This document shows positions 47,307 through 59,495 of a stretch of DNA of 64,000 bases, piece by piece; the first letter of the stretch is position 1; the number at the start of each line of letters is the position of its first letter. The notes under the pieces are model-generated. The model searched no databases. It had not been told where the DNA came from and saw only the letters and a program-made list of their open reading frames with translations. This stretch comes from Eutypa lata. Taxonomy: Eukaryota > Ascomycota > Sordariomycetes > Xylariales > Diatrypaceae. A program made the translations under genes and the position numbers. The stretch lies in the NCBI GenBank assembly GCA_022661535.1, contig JAKULF010000004.1, positions 5,642,001 to 5,706,000 of the forward strand. The letters are read 5' to 3'.

Positions 47307-48215
47307 ATGAGCTCACACAACCCTGAAGCGCCGGAACTACCCAATCCAAGCTCACAAACCACATTTGTTGTTGAATCTACGTCCAAACACTCCCACTCCG
47401 TTATTCTCCTCCACGGCCTTGGTTCCAATGGCGTAAATTTTGGCACTCAGTTCCTTAAGACCGGAACGACCTCGGCTGGCAAGCAACTACCACAATTGCT
47501 GCCCGGGGCCCGTTGGATTTTCCCAACGGCAAAGCGCCGCCGGTCTACCGCCTTCGGGAGAGCGGTTCTCACGCAATGGTTTGACGTGGCACGTCTACCC
47601 GACCCGGAATATAAGAGAGAATCGCAACTCAAAGGTCTTTCGGAGTCCGCGCTGGAAATAAGAGACATCATTCACCAGGAGATGTCCAACGTACCCCCCG
47701 AAAACATCATTATCGGCGGGCTAAGCCAAGGCTGCGCCATGTCGCTCTCAGTACTTCTCAGCTTGGAGCACCGTTTAGGTGGCTTCATTGGCATGTCCGG
47801 ATACCTTCCATTTAGAAGTGAGATCGAGGATGCGGTGAATCGGATGGCAGAAGCGGATGAGGACGACCCGTTTGCTACCAGTGATGACGGCAGAAGTGAT
47901 GATGAGCCAGAAGGCCGAGAACTTAAAGCCTTGTCGTTTGAGAGGGACCTTCTATGCCTAGACCCGCTGCCTCATCCGATACCAACGGCGGCGGCAAACT
48001 TGACCCCTGTATTCCTTGGTCACGGCGGTGTGGACGAGAAGAGGCCGGCCGAGCAGGGAGAAGCCGCCGCCCAGACGATGCGAGCTGCTGGGTACGAGGT
48101 ACAGTGGAAGCTTTACGCGGATCTTGGGCATTGGTACAAAATCCCGGACGAGATTGATGATATTGTGGAGTTCATTCGGTCTGAGGTTGGATGGCCGATT
48201 AACGAAGGGGAATAA
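47307..48215 (+). CDS. Acyl-protein thioesterase-like serine hydrolase (phospholipase/carboxylesterase family)
   Basis: This is an alpha/beta hydrolase of the APT/lysophospholipase family, which removes acyl groups from proteins or lysophospholipids, usually in the cytosol. It is a single exon of 302 aa. I chose the ATG at 47307 because it starts the conserved N-terminus; an in-frame upstream codon at 47265 adds only hydrophobic leader text. Landmarks are the oxyanion-side LLHGLGSNG, the nucleophile Ser140 in GGLSQG, Asp in LGHGGVDEK, and His in DLGHWYKIPDEIDDI. Compared with the core APT fold (about 225 aa) there is an acidic insertion (EADEDDPFATSDDGRSDDEPEG) before the Asp, a feature of a fungal paralogue group rather than of yeast Apt1. 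It is tail-to-tail with the synthetase gene and probably not part of that cluster. Confidence 0.88.
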   Translation: MSSHNPEAPELPNPSSQTTFVVESTSKHSHSVILLHGLGSNGVNFGTQFLKTGTTSAGKQLPQLLPGARWIFPTAKRRRSTAFGRAVLTQWFDVARLPDPEYKRESQLKGLSESALEIRDIIHQEMSNVPPENIIIGGLSQGCAMSLSVLLSLEHRLGGFIGMSGYLPFRSEIEDAVNRMAEADEDDPFATSDDGRSDDEPEGRELKALSFERDLLCLDPLPHPIPTAAANLTPVFLGHGGVDEKRPAEQGEAAAQTMRAAGYEVQWKLYADLGHWYKIPDEIDDIVEFIRSEVGWPINEGE

Positions 48216-48705
48216 TAACATTGAACAGGCTGGTGTAGTCCATATTTGATCAACTCATCCGAACTTCCATAGCGAATGTTCTCTGACATTAGTGCCCGGT
48301 GTTGGTATCTTTCTATATATTCTCACCCTAGAAATTGTGGAAAAAGTCCAAAACTACCATAGGCACAATTCAGCACTCCCAAAACGGGCTTTATCATGCA
48401 TGGCACCGGCGAGGCCTCATTTAGAACTTCTGACATACAGACAGCACTGGTATCAAGTCCTTCGGCGACTGTTAAGAGCCACAAGCACTTTCGAGCCAGA
48501 CGTGTGGAATCTGATTGTATGCTTACGACCCCTCCCCACCCTCGTTCCGCTGAGATCCGTCATCTTCGCCTAACTAACTGTTCATGAAGATTTTCAAGTG
48601 CACCTGCTTAGGGCAGCCGGCTGATAATGCAGGGTGTTGACTCTAGTTGCACCTCCTTACGTGAAAATGAGGTGACTGTCTATTTTCCTCTGTTCGCTAA
48701 GCTAC
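48216..48705. other. Intergenic between convergent genes
   Basis: This 0.49-kb gap separates the hydrolase (plus) from the end of the synthetase (minus). It is the likely left border of the metabolite cluster. No gene is seen. Confidence 0.6.
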
Positions 48706-51700
48706 CTACGCTGTAATAAGGACATTGATGCGATTCAAATATACGTCGATAAACTGCTCGTTGATCAGGGGCGAGGGGAAATCCTTGCCCCCCAAAACGT
48801 TCTCTCCAACAGGCAACCCCTTAAACATACCAGCCGCGGTTTCGTCTGTGTAGTTGTCGAAGACGGCAGCGATGCGGGCCAAGGGGCTTGTCGAATGAGC
48901 TGTGGCATAGTCCAGTGCTTGTTGCTTCCAGGCACTAAAGGCTACGACCTCTTTCCCACCACTAACGGCACCTATTAGCTTGAAGAAGTCATTGCAGGTT
49001 GGTGCACGGGTGTTCAAAAAGTCATAGTCGCGACCCATTCGATGCAAATCCTGTGTCATCACGGCAACGATGGTTTTACTCAGGTAGTCGACGGGTAGCA
49101 CAAGCGACATATCAGCATCCAATGATGGGAATGCTCCCATCTCAAGGCATCCTCCAATCAAGTTGTGTAAGAAATCACCGCGATCGAGCCGGAAGTGACC
49201 AGTGGTAGTTGAGGCAGTGACGTACGGCAAACGGTAGACGGTTGCCCTGGCGCTGCGCCAACGAGCTGCTGCTACCAGCCTCTCTGCAATGTACTTCGAG
49301 GTCCCATAACCGTATTCTTGGTCTTCTTCGGTAAGGTCTAGGCCCATATGTTTAGGTAAAGTAGAGATCGTGGACACGAGGTGGACTGCTTTGGCACATC
49401 CACGCGAGGCGAGGCGCAAAATCTCGTGGGTGCTCACTATATTGGGACCAACGTAGTCTTCCAGCGGTCGCATCCAGTCGACGAGACCGCCAGAGTGGCA
49501 AATGGCATCCACCCGATCTGCTATATCGTCGAACTCTTCCTCGGTCAAGCCGAGCAAGGGTTGGGCCATGTCGCCAACCATCGGGTTGATCAGCGGCGCA
49601 AAGGTTGGCTCCCAGAGGCCATAACATTTAAGAGTGCTCACCACCCGCTGCCGTGCCTTATCGACGCTGTCAGCGCGCACGAGGCAGTGCGTAGTGATAC
49701 CCTGCTTGAGAAGCTCGGACAATATAAAGGCGCCGACGAAACCCGTAGCGCCCGTGAGAAAAACGGACTCGGGACATGTGGTAAACTTAGTTGGATCCTG
49801 AGTTACGTTGTCGAACATGAAGCTACTATCGAGACAGCCTTTACGGACCGCTGTCATGTCTAAACAAGGAGGGTCAAATGCCGTGGTGACAGAAGTCACA
49901 CTACTAGGTACCGTCGTAGTGGACGACGTATCTGTGTCCTGCAGCTGGGATAATAGGGTCTGGCTAAGCGCCTTCAGGTTTGGATGAAGGAATGCGATAT
50001 TAACGGAGAGCGTTAGGCCCGTCAGTGTCGCTAGATGATTGCGCATCTGTACCGCCGTCAAAGAGTCGATTCCAATATCTTGTAAAGGACGGTCGATATC
50101 AACATCAAGAGGGTGCGCAAAACCCAGTGCCCTAGCAACTACTTCTCGAACCATATCTAGCACAATATTGGAGTGCTGTCCGGGTTCAGCCTCGGCCAAC
50201 GCCTGATGCAGATCCCAGCCTCGGGAGCGTGAGGTATGGGTGCTGTTCTGACTCAGAAGCGAACGAAGCAATGGTGGTATACCGCCCCTTTCCTCATAGT
50301 AGTTCTGAAGCCGTCCCAAATCTAGAGCGGCTGCCACAGTTAGCGCACGAGTGCTGACCACAGCCTGTTTGAACAGCTCCAGCCCCTCTTCTGTTTCCAG
50401 AGGGTCAAGACCAAATTGGGAGAGGTGAGAACGGGTGCTTCCGATAAGTTTGGATGCCATGCCATCGCCTGCCCAGGTGCCATATGCTACGGAGGTGCCC
50501 GGTAAACGCTGGGCGCGACGCAGGTGCGCCAATGCATCAAGGAAAGTGTTGGCTGCGGCGTAATTCGCAAGACCTTGCATTCCCATGACGCCAGAGATGG
50601 AAGAGAACATTAAGAAGAAGTCCAGGTCCATAGTTTGAGTCTCTTGGTGCAGAAGCCAAGCGCCATACACCTTGGGCGCAAGTGTCGTTGCGCACCGCTC
50701 TGGCGTCATGGTCGAGAGGACACCGGAGTCTGAAACACCGGCTGCGTGCACTACGCCTCGCAGCGGCCGGTCTTTGCTAAACATTGCCATGATTGATTTG
50801 ATACTGTCTGGATTGGCTATGTCGCTGGAAATTACAGTAACACTGGCGCCGAACGTAGAGAGTTCGGCTACCAATGCATCCGCCCCGGAAGTTTCCATGC
50901 CACGGCGCGAGGTCAACACGAGATCGCGAATATCATGATTATTTACCAGCCACCGTGCTACGCGTGCCCCGAGATCGCCGAGGCCGCCTGTGATCAGCAC
51001 GGCACCGTCCGGCCGTATAAGTCGTTGCTTGGCTAATGGCTTCGGTACCGGCTTAACGCGCTGCATCCGCGGGACAAGAACTCGATTCTGGCGCACAGCG
51101 CATTCCGGTTCGGCATTGAGCATCAACGCTGATGAGATACAGGTCCCAGTCTCTTCACCTAAGTCGACCAAGCGCAAATGCAACTCCGGATGCTCGTTTC
51201 TGGCCGTCCGCATAAGACCCCATAACGGTCCGGCCCCAAGTCTCATGTTCTGATAGTGGGACTCAGTACCAGCACCAACCGCATGGCGAGTAACCCATAC
51301 AAGTGGCGGCATAAACTGAATCTGGGCTGCAGTTTGCAGCTGTTCCAGTGCCTTCACAATGAAATCTTGCGTCTGGGATAAAACGTCGGCATCCGAGTCC
51401 CACAGACACATCAGACCATCCAGCTCCTCGGCGTCTTTGATACGCTCGACTTTGACTAGACGAATGCCGGCTCGTGACAGAGCTGCTGTCACAGTTCCTG
51501 CCCACGCCCCAATACCACCTGGAAGTAAAAGACCCCAGGTCCCTCCTGGAGGTACATTGCCCCTGTTTACTGGATGCCACACTACCTCGAACTGGAAGTG
51601 CCCTGGATCGGCCGGGGGCGGGCGGCTGCGGGCTTTGCTGATATCATCCGTAATAGCACCTGGCCGCGTATCGGGACGGACAAGGCACTCTCGTTGGAAG

Positions 51701-54700
51701 GCGTATGTTGGTAGTTCTACGCGCTGATAGCCAGAATATTTAAAATAGACTGGCCAGTCGATAGACACATATCGCATATGCAGATCGGCAATGCTGCGTT
51801 GAAGGGTCAACGCACCGTCTTTGTGAGGGATAAGAGATGGTAACCAGGCAACGGATTTGCCTTTGTCATCGTCCGCAAGACATGCTATACCCATCCCACA
51901 TAGCACTTGCTGTGGCCCTAGCTCAAGGAAGACGTTGACACCGTGGCGGGCAAGCGTTTGTATGCCGTCACTAAAGCGAACTGGCTCACGTACTTGCTTA
52001 ACCCAGTAATCTACTTGCTCGAGCTGGCCCGTCTTAGCCAACTTGCCGTCTAGGCTGCTAACGATGCTTAGCTGGGGAGGATGGAAATGTATGGTCTCGG
52101 CTACAGCTCGGAAGTCCTCTAGCATACTGTTCATGTGACGGGAGTGAAATGCGTGCCCAACCACCAGCGTCTTGGTCTTACGACCTTTCCCGGAGAAGTA
52201 CTCCGTTATACTTTCGACGACATCCATGTCACCAGATATGACCATCTGCGTTGGTGTATTATAAGCAGCGACATCAACCTTACCACCGAGGTCCAATTGC
52301 TCAACTGCCATTGCTACCTCAGCAGCACTGGCGCTAAGTGATACCATCTTCACATCACCGGATTGAGCTTCCATCAAACGACCACGCGCCGCAACCAATC
52401 GACAGGCATCAGGCAAATCCAAGATGCCTGCTACGTGAGCAGCCACAAGCTCGCCCAAGCTATGGCCGAGGACGAATTCTGGCCTTACGCCCCAGCTCTG
52501 CCACAGCCGCCAGAGCGCTACCTCTAAGGCGAAGAGAGCAGGCTGGGCAAAGTCAGTACGGTCTAACAATGCGGCGGCTGTGCTGCCAGGCTCCGCCCAC
52601 ATGACATCGAGCAGCGGCAATTCCAATTCGGCGAACTCGGCTGCGATCTCGCTTATCGCGTCGCGGAAGATGGGGTAGACCTCGCACAGGTCCTTGCCCA
52701 TACCGGGCCACTGGCTGCCTTGACCGGTAAAGAGCATGGCTAGCTTTGGCGTCTCGGAAGCTTCGCTAGCAGGCAATACGAAAGAATCCGACTGGGTGAT
52801 TGAGTCCAGCTTCTCTAACAACTCGTCCTTGCCTTCGGCCATTAATACCAACCGCTTGCGGAAATGACTGCGAGTGGTCGCCAAGGAATAGGCTACATCA
52901 CCAAGACTGCCCTGGTTAATGGTGCTGCTGCTGATGTGTCGATGGAGTTTCTCCGTCTGCCCACGTAGGGCTGCGTTGGTGTCGCCTGAGAGGAGGAACG
53001 GCGTGATAGAAGGCAACCTAACTGCCGTCTTCTCATTTCTAGAAGCAGTGATCTGTTTTGGTGACTCTTCAACGATGGCATGGGCATTTGTGCCGCCGAT
53101 GCCGAACGCACTAACACCGGCCCGGCGCAGCCGACCCCCTTGTGATAGCCATGGTCGTTTACTCTGCACCGGAGCCATGTTGGCACTCTGCCAGTCCACC
53201 GCCGGAGTGGGCTTGGTAACGTGCAAGGTCTGTGGAAGAATGTTATGCTGCATAGCCAGTGTCACTTTAAGCAGACCCACGAGACCAGCGGCCGCCTGAG
53301 TGTGGCCGATATTGGATTTGGCGGCACCAATCCACAGAGGTTCGGCGCTGGCACGGCTGGGGCCAAACACCTCTACCAGCGCAGTAGCTTCGATTGGGTC
53401 ACCCAGCTTAGTACCGGTTCCGTGAGCCTCAATGTAGTCAATGTCGTCAGGCTGCAGTCTGGCCGCATTTAGGGCCGTACGAATGAGTCGCTGCTGGGCA
53501 GGGCCGCTGGGCGTCGTTAAAGTGGCACTACGGCCGTCATCTTTTTGGTAAAAACAAGTTAGTATCTAGTTTTTCTTCATGTCTTGTAGAAGGTTCTATA
53601 TCAGAACGAGAAAGACAAGATATCAACTTATTTTAGTACTTACGGTTGACAGCCGTGCCGCGAATAACGGCATGAATCCGATCACCATCGCGTTGGGCAT
53701 CGGATAACCGCTTAAGGACTGTGACGACGGCGCCCTCGGACCATCCCGTGCCCTGAGTGTCCGCAGCAAACGCCCGACAACGGCCATCTGGCGACATGCC
53801 CTGCATCCTGCTGAACTCCACATGCATTCCTGGATTAAGCATCAGGCTTACACCACCAGATACGGCCATGTCGCATTCGCCCTGGCGCAGCGCAGTGCAG
53901 GCCAGGTGAGTTGTGACTAGCGAGGAGGAGCAAGCAGTGTCTATCGTCATTGCTGGGCCCTCTAGTCCTAGTTGGTAGGAGATGCGGCCGGACATCGTGC
54001 CGCCAGCCGACCCTGTTATAGTGTACCCGTCGAGATCTGCTAAGTCACGAATGGCATTTTCGTTCAGACAAAGATGGGCTAAGATATTGCTAGTGCCGAT
54101 GAACACGCCGGTCTGGCTACCGCGTAACTGCTCCATTGTATAACCCGCGCGCTCAAATCCCTCCCAGCATGTCTCCAGCATTAAATATTGCGAAGGGTCT
54201 AGAGAGCGTGCTTCTCGCGGTGAGATGCCGAAAAACGGTAAGTCGAACGAGTTGATTGAAGGAACGAATCCACCACGGCGGGAATACGACTTCCCTTGCG
54301 CATCCGGGCTAGCATCGTAGATGGCATCGGCATCCCAACGGTCGTCGGGCACCTCGGTGATAGCATCGCCCCCGTTCTCAAGTAGCTCCCAGAAGTCCTC
54401 TGGTGTGGTAATGCCTCCCGGTAGCCGACATGCCATAGAGACAATAGCGATGTCTTCGGTTTCATTCATACGATATTGCCTCGGAGCAGGTTTCGGACCA
54501 GTTGTATCGGGCACACTAGTCAGATGAGCCGCTAAGGTCTTGATAGTATAGTGTTCAAATAGTTTGGGCGCCGAAACCGGCCGGCCTAGCAGTCTCTGGA
54601 GCTCTGTTTGGACACGAATTACGCGTGCAGAGTCTCCTCCAATCTCGAAGAAATTATCATTGACGCCGATGCGGTCATGGCCAAGGACCTTCGACCAAAT

Positions 54701-56326
54701 TCCAAGTATCTCACCCTCTAACTCAGTGGCGGGCTTCATGTTAACCGTAACCCGAATTGACGCCACGGGATCCGGGAGGGCTTTTCGGTCGATTTTACCA
54801 TTGATTGTCACCGGGAATGCCTCCACTTCAACGAAGAATGCTGGCACCATGTAAGCTGGCAACCGCCCAGTCAGCCAATAGCGCAATACACGGTCAAGCC
54901 CTTCCTTAGGTTCAACTCCATTCCTGTGCGCCTTTGCTTTTTGCACATAATATGCTACCAGTCGGTCATCACGGCACACCACAACCGCCCCGGAGATGTC
55001 CTCACGCTCATCAATAGCCGCTTCGATATCGCCTAGCTCAATCCTGTATCCTCGAATCTTAACCTGCCCATCTATGCGGCCTATCACGCTCAACTTTCCG
55101 GGTTCCGGAAAGCGGGCGAGATCACCGGTCCGGTACATCTGGCCGTCGTGAAAGGGGTTCTCGAGGAACTTGGAGGAGGTAAGCTCGCTGTTGTTGCGAT
55201 AACCCCGTGCCACGCCGGCCCCTCCAATATACAGCTCACCAGGACTGCCGGGCGGTACTGGCGACAGGTTCTCATCGAGCACGTAGAGGTGACCGTTGGT
55301 GATAGGACCTCCAATAATCATATCATGGCCTTGGCATACCTTCCAAATACTCCCATACACAGTTGCCTCGGTTGGACCATACATATTCCACATCATGTCG
55401 CCGCATGCCAACAACCGCTCTGCTAATGGTCGGGGCAGCGCTTCGCCGCCGCACAAGATCTTCGTGAGCCGAGGTTGGCCTTCCCAGCCTGAATCCAGCA
55501 GCATTTGCCAAATAGCGGGTGTCCCCTGCATTATAGTGATTTCGTGGCGCTTCATGAGTCTGATAAGGGCGGTCGTGTCTTTTATTTCGTGTCTTTGTGC
55601 GATGACTGTTGTCGCTCCGCAGAGCAGCGGCAGAAACAGCTCGAGAACGGCCATATCGAAAGACACCGTGGTGATGGCTAGCAGCCGATCCGTTTCGCTG
55701 CATCCTGGCTCCTTCTGCATCGATAATAGTAGATTGGCAACATTCCCATAGCTGACCTCGACGCCCTTAGGCCGCCCAGTCGACCCGGAGGTGTACATTA
55801 CATATGTAAGATCGTCACTCTGTATTGCCACATCGAGGTTACTGCTGTCGGAATCTGAACTAAGCATGGGCAGCACCTCGTCAACGTTCAGGCACACGCT
55901 TCTCCAGGAAGCGAAGGCCTCGAGTGTGTTACCACCGGTGATGACTAGTTTCGGAGAGGCATCCTCCATCATTTGGTTTATGCGTTCTGCGGGAAATGCC
56001 GGGTCAATGGGGACGTACGTGGCGCCTGTCTTCATGACCGCCAGTAATACCGCGACGAGTTCGACGGAGCGATCCAGCGCCACGCCGACGATGTCGCCAT
56101 TCTTGATTCCTCGTTGAATCAGGACTTTGGCAAAACGATTCGCAAACGCATTGAGCTCTCTAAAAGTGAGTGTCTTGTCGCCACAAATCAGGGCGACATT
56201 TTCGCTGTAGTTCTCCACGACATGCTCGAAAAGCTGGTGTAGACACAACCCCAGTGTTGTTGGATCATCGGTGTCGTTGAACTCTTTGATAGCTGTCTGG
56301 CAGTCTTCTGCGGAGACAAGATGCAT
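48706..56326 (-). CDS. swnK: Hybrid NRPS-PKS synthetase, SwnK-like (A-T-KS-AT-KR-ACP-R)
   Basis: This is the core synthetase of a probable indolizidine-alkaloid pathway. In the known swainsonine pathway, SwnK activates pipecolate, extends it once with malonyl-CoA, and releases the product by reduction. The exons are 56326-53644 and 53540-48706. The 103-nt intron has donor GTAAGT, lies inside the KS domain and joins in phase 1. The length is 2505 aa. In order: an adenylation domain (about 30-510; YTSGSTG near 178, NMYGPTEA, YRTGDLAR), a carrier with Ser566 in GGDS, a KS with Cys799 in DTACSSS plus EAHGTG and SNIGH, an AT with GHSLGE near 1257, a KR with GGLGDLG near 1750, an ACP with GIDSL near 2054, and a thioester reductase with GATGFVG near 2164 and a YGTSK catalytic pair. 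There is no condensation, DH, ER or MT domain. That A-first, single-extension, R-terminated layout is what identifies SwnK. No catalytic residue I checked is missing. Confidence 0.85.
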
Positions 56327-57026
56327 CTTTTCTGATAATAGTCTTATTGGTGCAAGTTGGGAGTTGCTAGTACCACATCACCATAAGCAACAATAGGATT
56401 CTAGCGAGACGAGACCATACCTATATCCCAAATATCGCCTCCTGGATATATTATGACTAAACAGGAAAGACAAACTCACGTAATCGGTATCTAACTACAG
56501 TAAATCCTTCGAGGTATGTACACCATCGTCAACATGTGCTGCTAAGCCCCTGGATGGCAACTCCCCTTCCCCCAACAAATCGGAAAACTTAGGTATGTCT
56601 TCGCACTTCGGCCGATCTAACCGCAGGTAGTTTAAGTGGATTTGGCGAACACCATCTGAGGCTATCACCATAGCCCTTGCCTTGCCCCTGCAGCCCTAGG
56701 AACGCAATGTGGAGAGCATACTAGACCCACCTCTCTTGGAAGTACATGACGCACATCATGTAGATGTACGCGTGCCATACTAGCGGTGAATGGAAGAACC
56801 CATCTATATGAACATGGGTTTGGATCCTGTAAAAGGGCAATGAGAAAAGGCCGGAGGGGTCGCGGAGGGTCCGGATTCTCTGACGCCCCAGCCTATTTCA
56901 TCATGCTTTAAACAGCAGCTCGTTTGGAAGAGGGGACATCTGAAGACATTACGCTATATTTTCTGGCATCTTCGTAACTCAGAACCTAGTAGTTGCGTTG
57001 CCTTAGAACCATTACGCGCATCAGCT
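56327..57026. promoter_or_regulatory. Shared divergent promoter of the synthetase and the NmrA-like reductase
   Basis: This 700-bp region lies head-to-head between the two cluster genes, so they can be co-regulated. At 56851-56875 there is a G-rich block with CCGGA and TCCGG as inverted ends and two CGGAGGG copies inside. This resembles paired CGG triplets bound by Zn2Cys6 regulators. No such regulator gene is visible in the window, so the role is inference. Confidence 0.5.
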
Positions 57027-58089
57027 ATGACCGTCGTTGCTGTCGCCGGCGGTCTCGGCGACCTAGGTCGCCTCATCGCGGATGCCCTGCTTGAGACTGG
57101 CAAGCATGAGGTGTATATCTTGTCAAGAAAGGTAAATGAGAAGACATTCCGCGAGTTATTCTACGGTATTAATCACATGGATACAGAATGTGGAGGATAG
57201 CTCCGCTCGCATATCCCCATTGACTGGCAGAAGCTACCACCCTATTATTCAAACCGATTACTCCGAAGAGTCCCTGGTTGAGAAGCTCACGCAAAACCGC
57301 ATAAATGTCGTCATCTCTACCGTAATTATGGACTGCGACCCTGCGTCCGACGCTCAGCTACGACTTATCCGCGCGGCCGACAAGAGCCCCAGCGTCCATC
57401 GGTTCATCCCCTCTGAATTCAATGTTGAGTACGAGGCCAGCGACGACGTGCTCCCCTACCCGGAGAAGAGGTATCACCTCGCCGCCAGGCGGGAGCTGGA
57501 GAAGACAAGCACGCTCGAATACGCATACATCTACCCGGGTATGTTCATGGACTACTTCGGCATGCCGCGCGTGAAGACCAACCTTCGCCCGCTGTGCTTC
57601 TTCATCGACCCGGAAAGGGGACAGGCAGTGCTACCCCACGACGGAGAAGCGAAGATGAGCATGACGTTTACGACGGATGCCGCGCGGTACCTAGCGCTGG
57701 CGCTCGACTTGGACCAGTGGCCGCGGATCCTGACCACGGTGGCAAGCACCGTCACATTGAACGAGCTCGTGGGGCTCGTGGAGAAGAGTCTAGGTCGTAA
57801 GCTCGAAGTGCGCTACCAACCAGTCGAGAAGCTGCTCAAGCACGAGACCATCATCGACCTCCCGACGAACCTAGACATTGCGAAAGAATACCCTGAGCGG
57901 TTTCCTGGCGGGTTGGATCAGCTACGAGCGCTCATCGCCGATCTCGAGGCGGGTGTCGCGCTCGGCGCTTATGATCTAGGCAATTTGAGTGGGCATCTCG
58001 ACCTTGTCAAGGCATTCGAGGGAAAGGTGCCCCCGCCAAGGCGCATCGAGGGATTGATAGAGGAGGCGTGGAAGCCGGAGTCCAGTTAA
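57027..58089 (+). CDS. swnN: NmrA-like Rossmann-fold reductase, SwnN/SwnR type
   Basis: This is an NAD(P)-dependent atypical short-chain reductase. In the swainsonine pathway SwnN and SwnR are both Rossmann reductases that reduce imine intermediates; I lean to SwnN from its position beside the synthetase, but cannot separate the two without alignment. The exons are 57027-57131 and 57187-58089. The 55-nt intron has donor GTAAAT, a TATTAAT branch and acceptor ACAG with a phase-0 join, giving 335 aa. The dinucleotide motif GGLGDLG is at residues 8-14. Next come ISTVIMDCDPASDAQLRLIRAA and the NmrA/isoflavone-reductase hallmark HRFIPSEFNVEY. The C-terminal half carries the substrate-domain text typical of this family. 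The ATG at 57027 is the only start giving a complete nucleotide-binding motif. It is transcribed divergently from the synthetase. Confidence 0.85.
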
Positions 58090-58920
58090 GTAGTGAAAGA
58101 TACACATACACATACATATGCGGACTCTAGGGATGCGCTCACAGGCAGGGGCGTGATTCAAATGAGATAAGCATGCGTCATGACTAGGAAGAAGATATGT
58201 AGTTCGAAATATAAGCTGATTTATTTCCGTACTAACCTTTTAATTTGACAACCCATGACCGTTCAGCCCTATAGGGGAACAAGGCGACTTGCAGTCAGAT
58301 GGGGCGTCGTATACTCCTTCGCCCACCAAGCGCAGAATGAGATGCATGGTGCGTAATTCCATTATTTGCCACAACCTTTTGCCTTGCCCATGAATGTGTT
58401 CCTTAGATCAGTTCGTGTTGATGCCGGCAGCGTGGAGTTAGTTTCAAGAGCGGGGAGAGCGACAGAAGCCACGCTGATCAATCAGTTGATGGATGCTTTA
58501 ATCCTAAGGTATAAAATGCGTTTGTTATATTACTTAGTCATGATATGCGGGAAAGGACGGGGAATCATACATAGGTAGAGAGCTACACGTGTATGCTAGC
58601 ACTATACTTGGTGTAGTAAGTAAAAGGTGTACCAGAAAAGAACCGCTTCATGGGGGCAGACCTCACGGAGAGATGATGTATGTACCTACATATGTCCGGA
58701 TCACTCGAGCATGCGCTAGCGGCCGCTAAAGATTTCCGGTAGGTATTGCGCCATTCCGTACCATTTATTTACCTCGTCTTGAGATATTCCAGTTAGGCAA
58801 CAACTATGTAAGCATGAGGCTTCGCCATACGACTCAGTGCGGGATTCGAGGCGCAATCTTTTTTTTGATCGTCACCCTGGTTTTTGTTCTGCTGCTGCTG
58901 CTTTTGGCGTCGAGTCTAGT

Positions 58921-59110
58921 TAGGATTCCCCAAAGCGGGTCCGTTAATGCCGGAGGAGGTCCATAATCCCGGGGTGATCTTAGTAGCGTGCGGCATGTTC
59001 CTTTCCCTGATCTGGAAATTCTTAGTAAGAGTCCCTGAAGGCGGGGCCTCTAATACCGGAAGAGGCCCATAATTCCGGGGCGATCCTCGGCATCTTCCTT
59101 TCCCTGCCCT
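58921..59110. repeat. Imperfect two-copy tandem repeat with internal palindromes
   Basis: Copy 1 covers about 58921-59012 and copy 2 about 59026-59110, a period of roughly 105 nt. They differ largely by C/T and G/A transitions and a small gap. Each copy contains CCGGA(A/G)-spacer-(T/C)CCGG arms, giving CGG and CCG separated by 15 nt in both copies. This could be a paired regulator-binding site or a decayed repeat; nothing decides between them. Confidence 0.7.
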
Positions 59111-59469
59111 GCCCCCTCCCAGCCTGCCCTGATCTAGTAGGAAATGAGTTATGATAGCACGAAAAAAATCCAAGGCGGGGTAGCATAGTAAGGGCGGGCC
59201 TTTTCGAATCATCACCCATGATGATTATAGGCATTGTACCTGGTCTGGTAAGCAGACCATGCACGCACGCACGCAAGAACTGCAGACCCAAACTTGAACA
59301 TTCTTTAAAACTCGTCCCGGTTTCAACCATGCCCTGAAGCTTCGCCTCTCTGGACCACTCCTTTGCCTCCAGCGATGCCGGTAGGGCTAAGCCCTCCGGT
59401 GGCAGGTAGTCTGTGGTTTGCTAAATGAAACCAAACATCTGTACATGGGAGGAGCGTTTCCGGGAAGCC

Positions 59470-59495
59470 CATCCATCCATCCATCCATCCATCCC
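59470..59495. repeat. (CATC)n microsatellite
   Basis: Six tandem CATC units lie in the spacer upstream of the dioxygenase gene. Confidence 0.9.
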
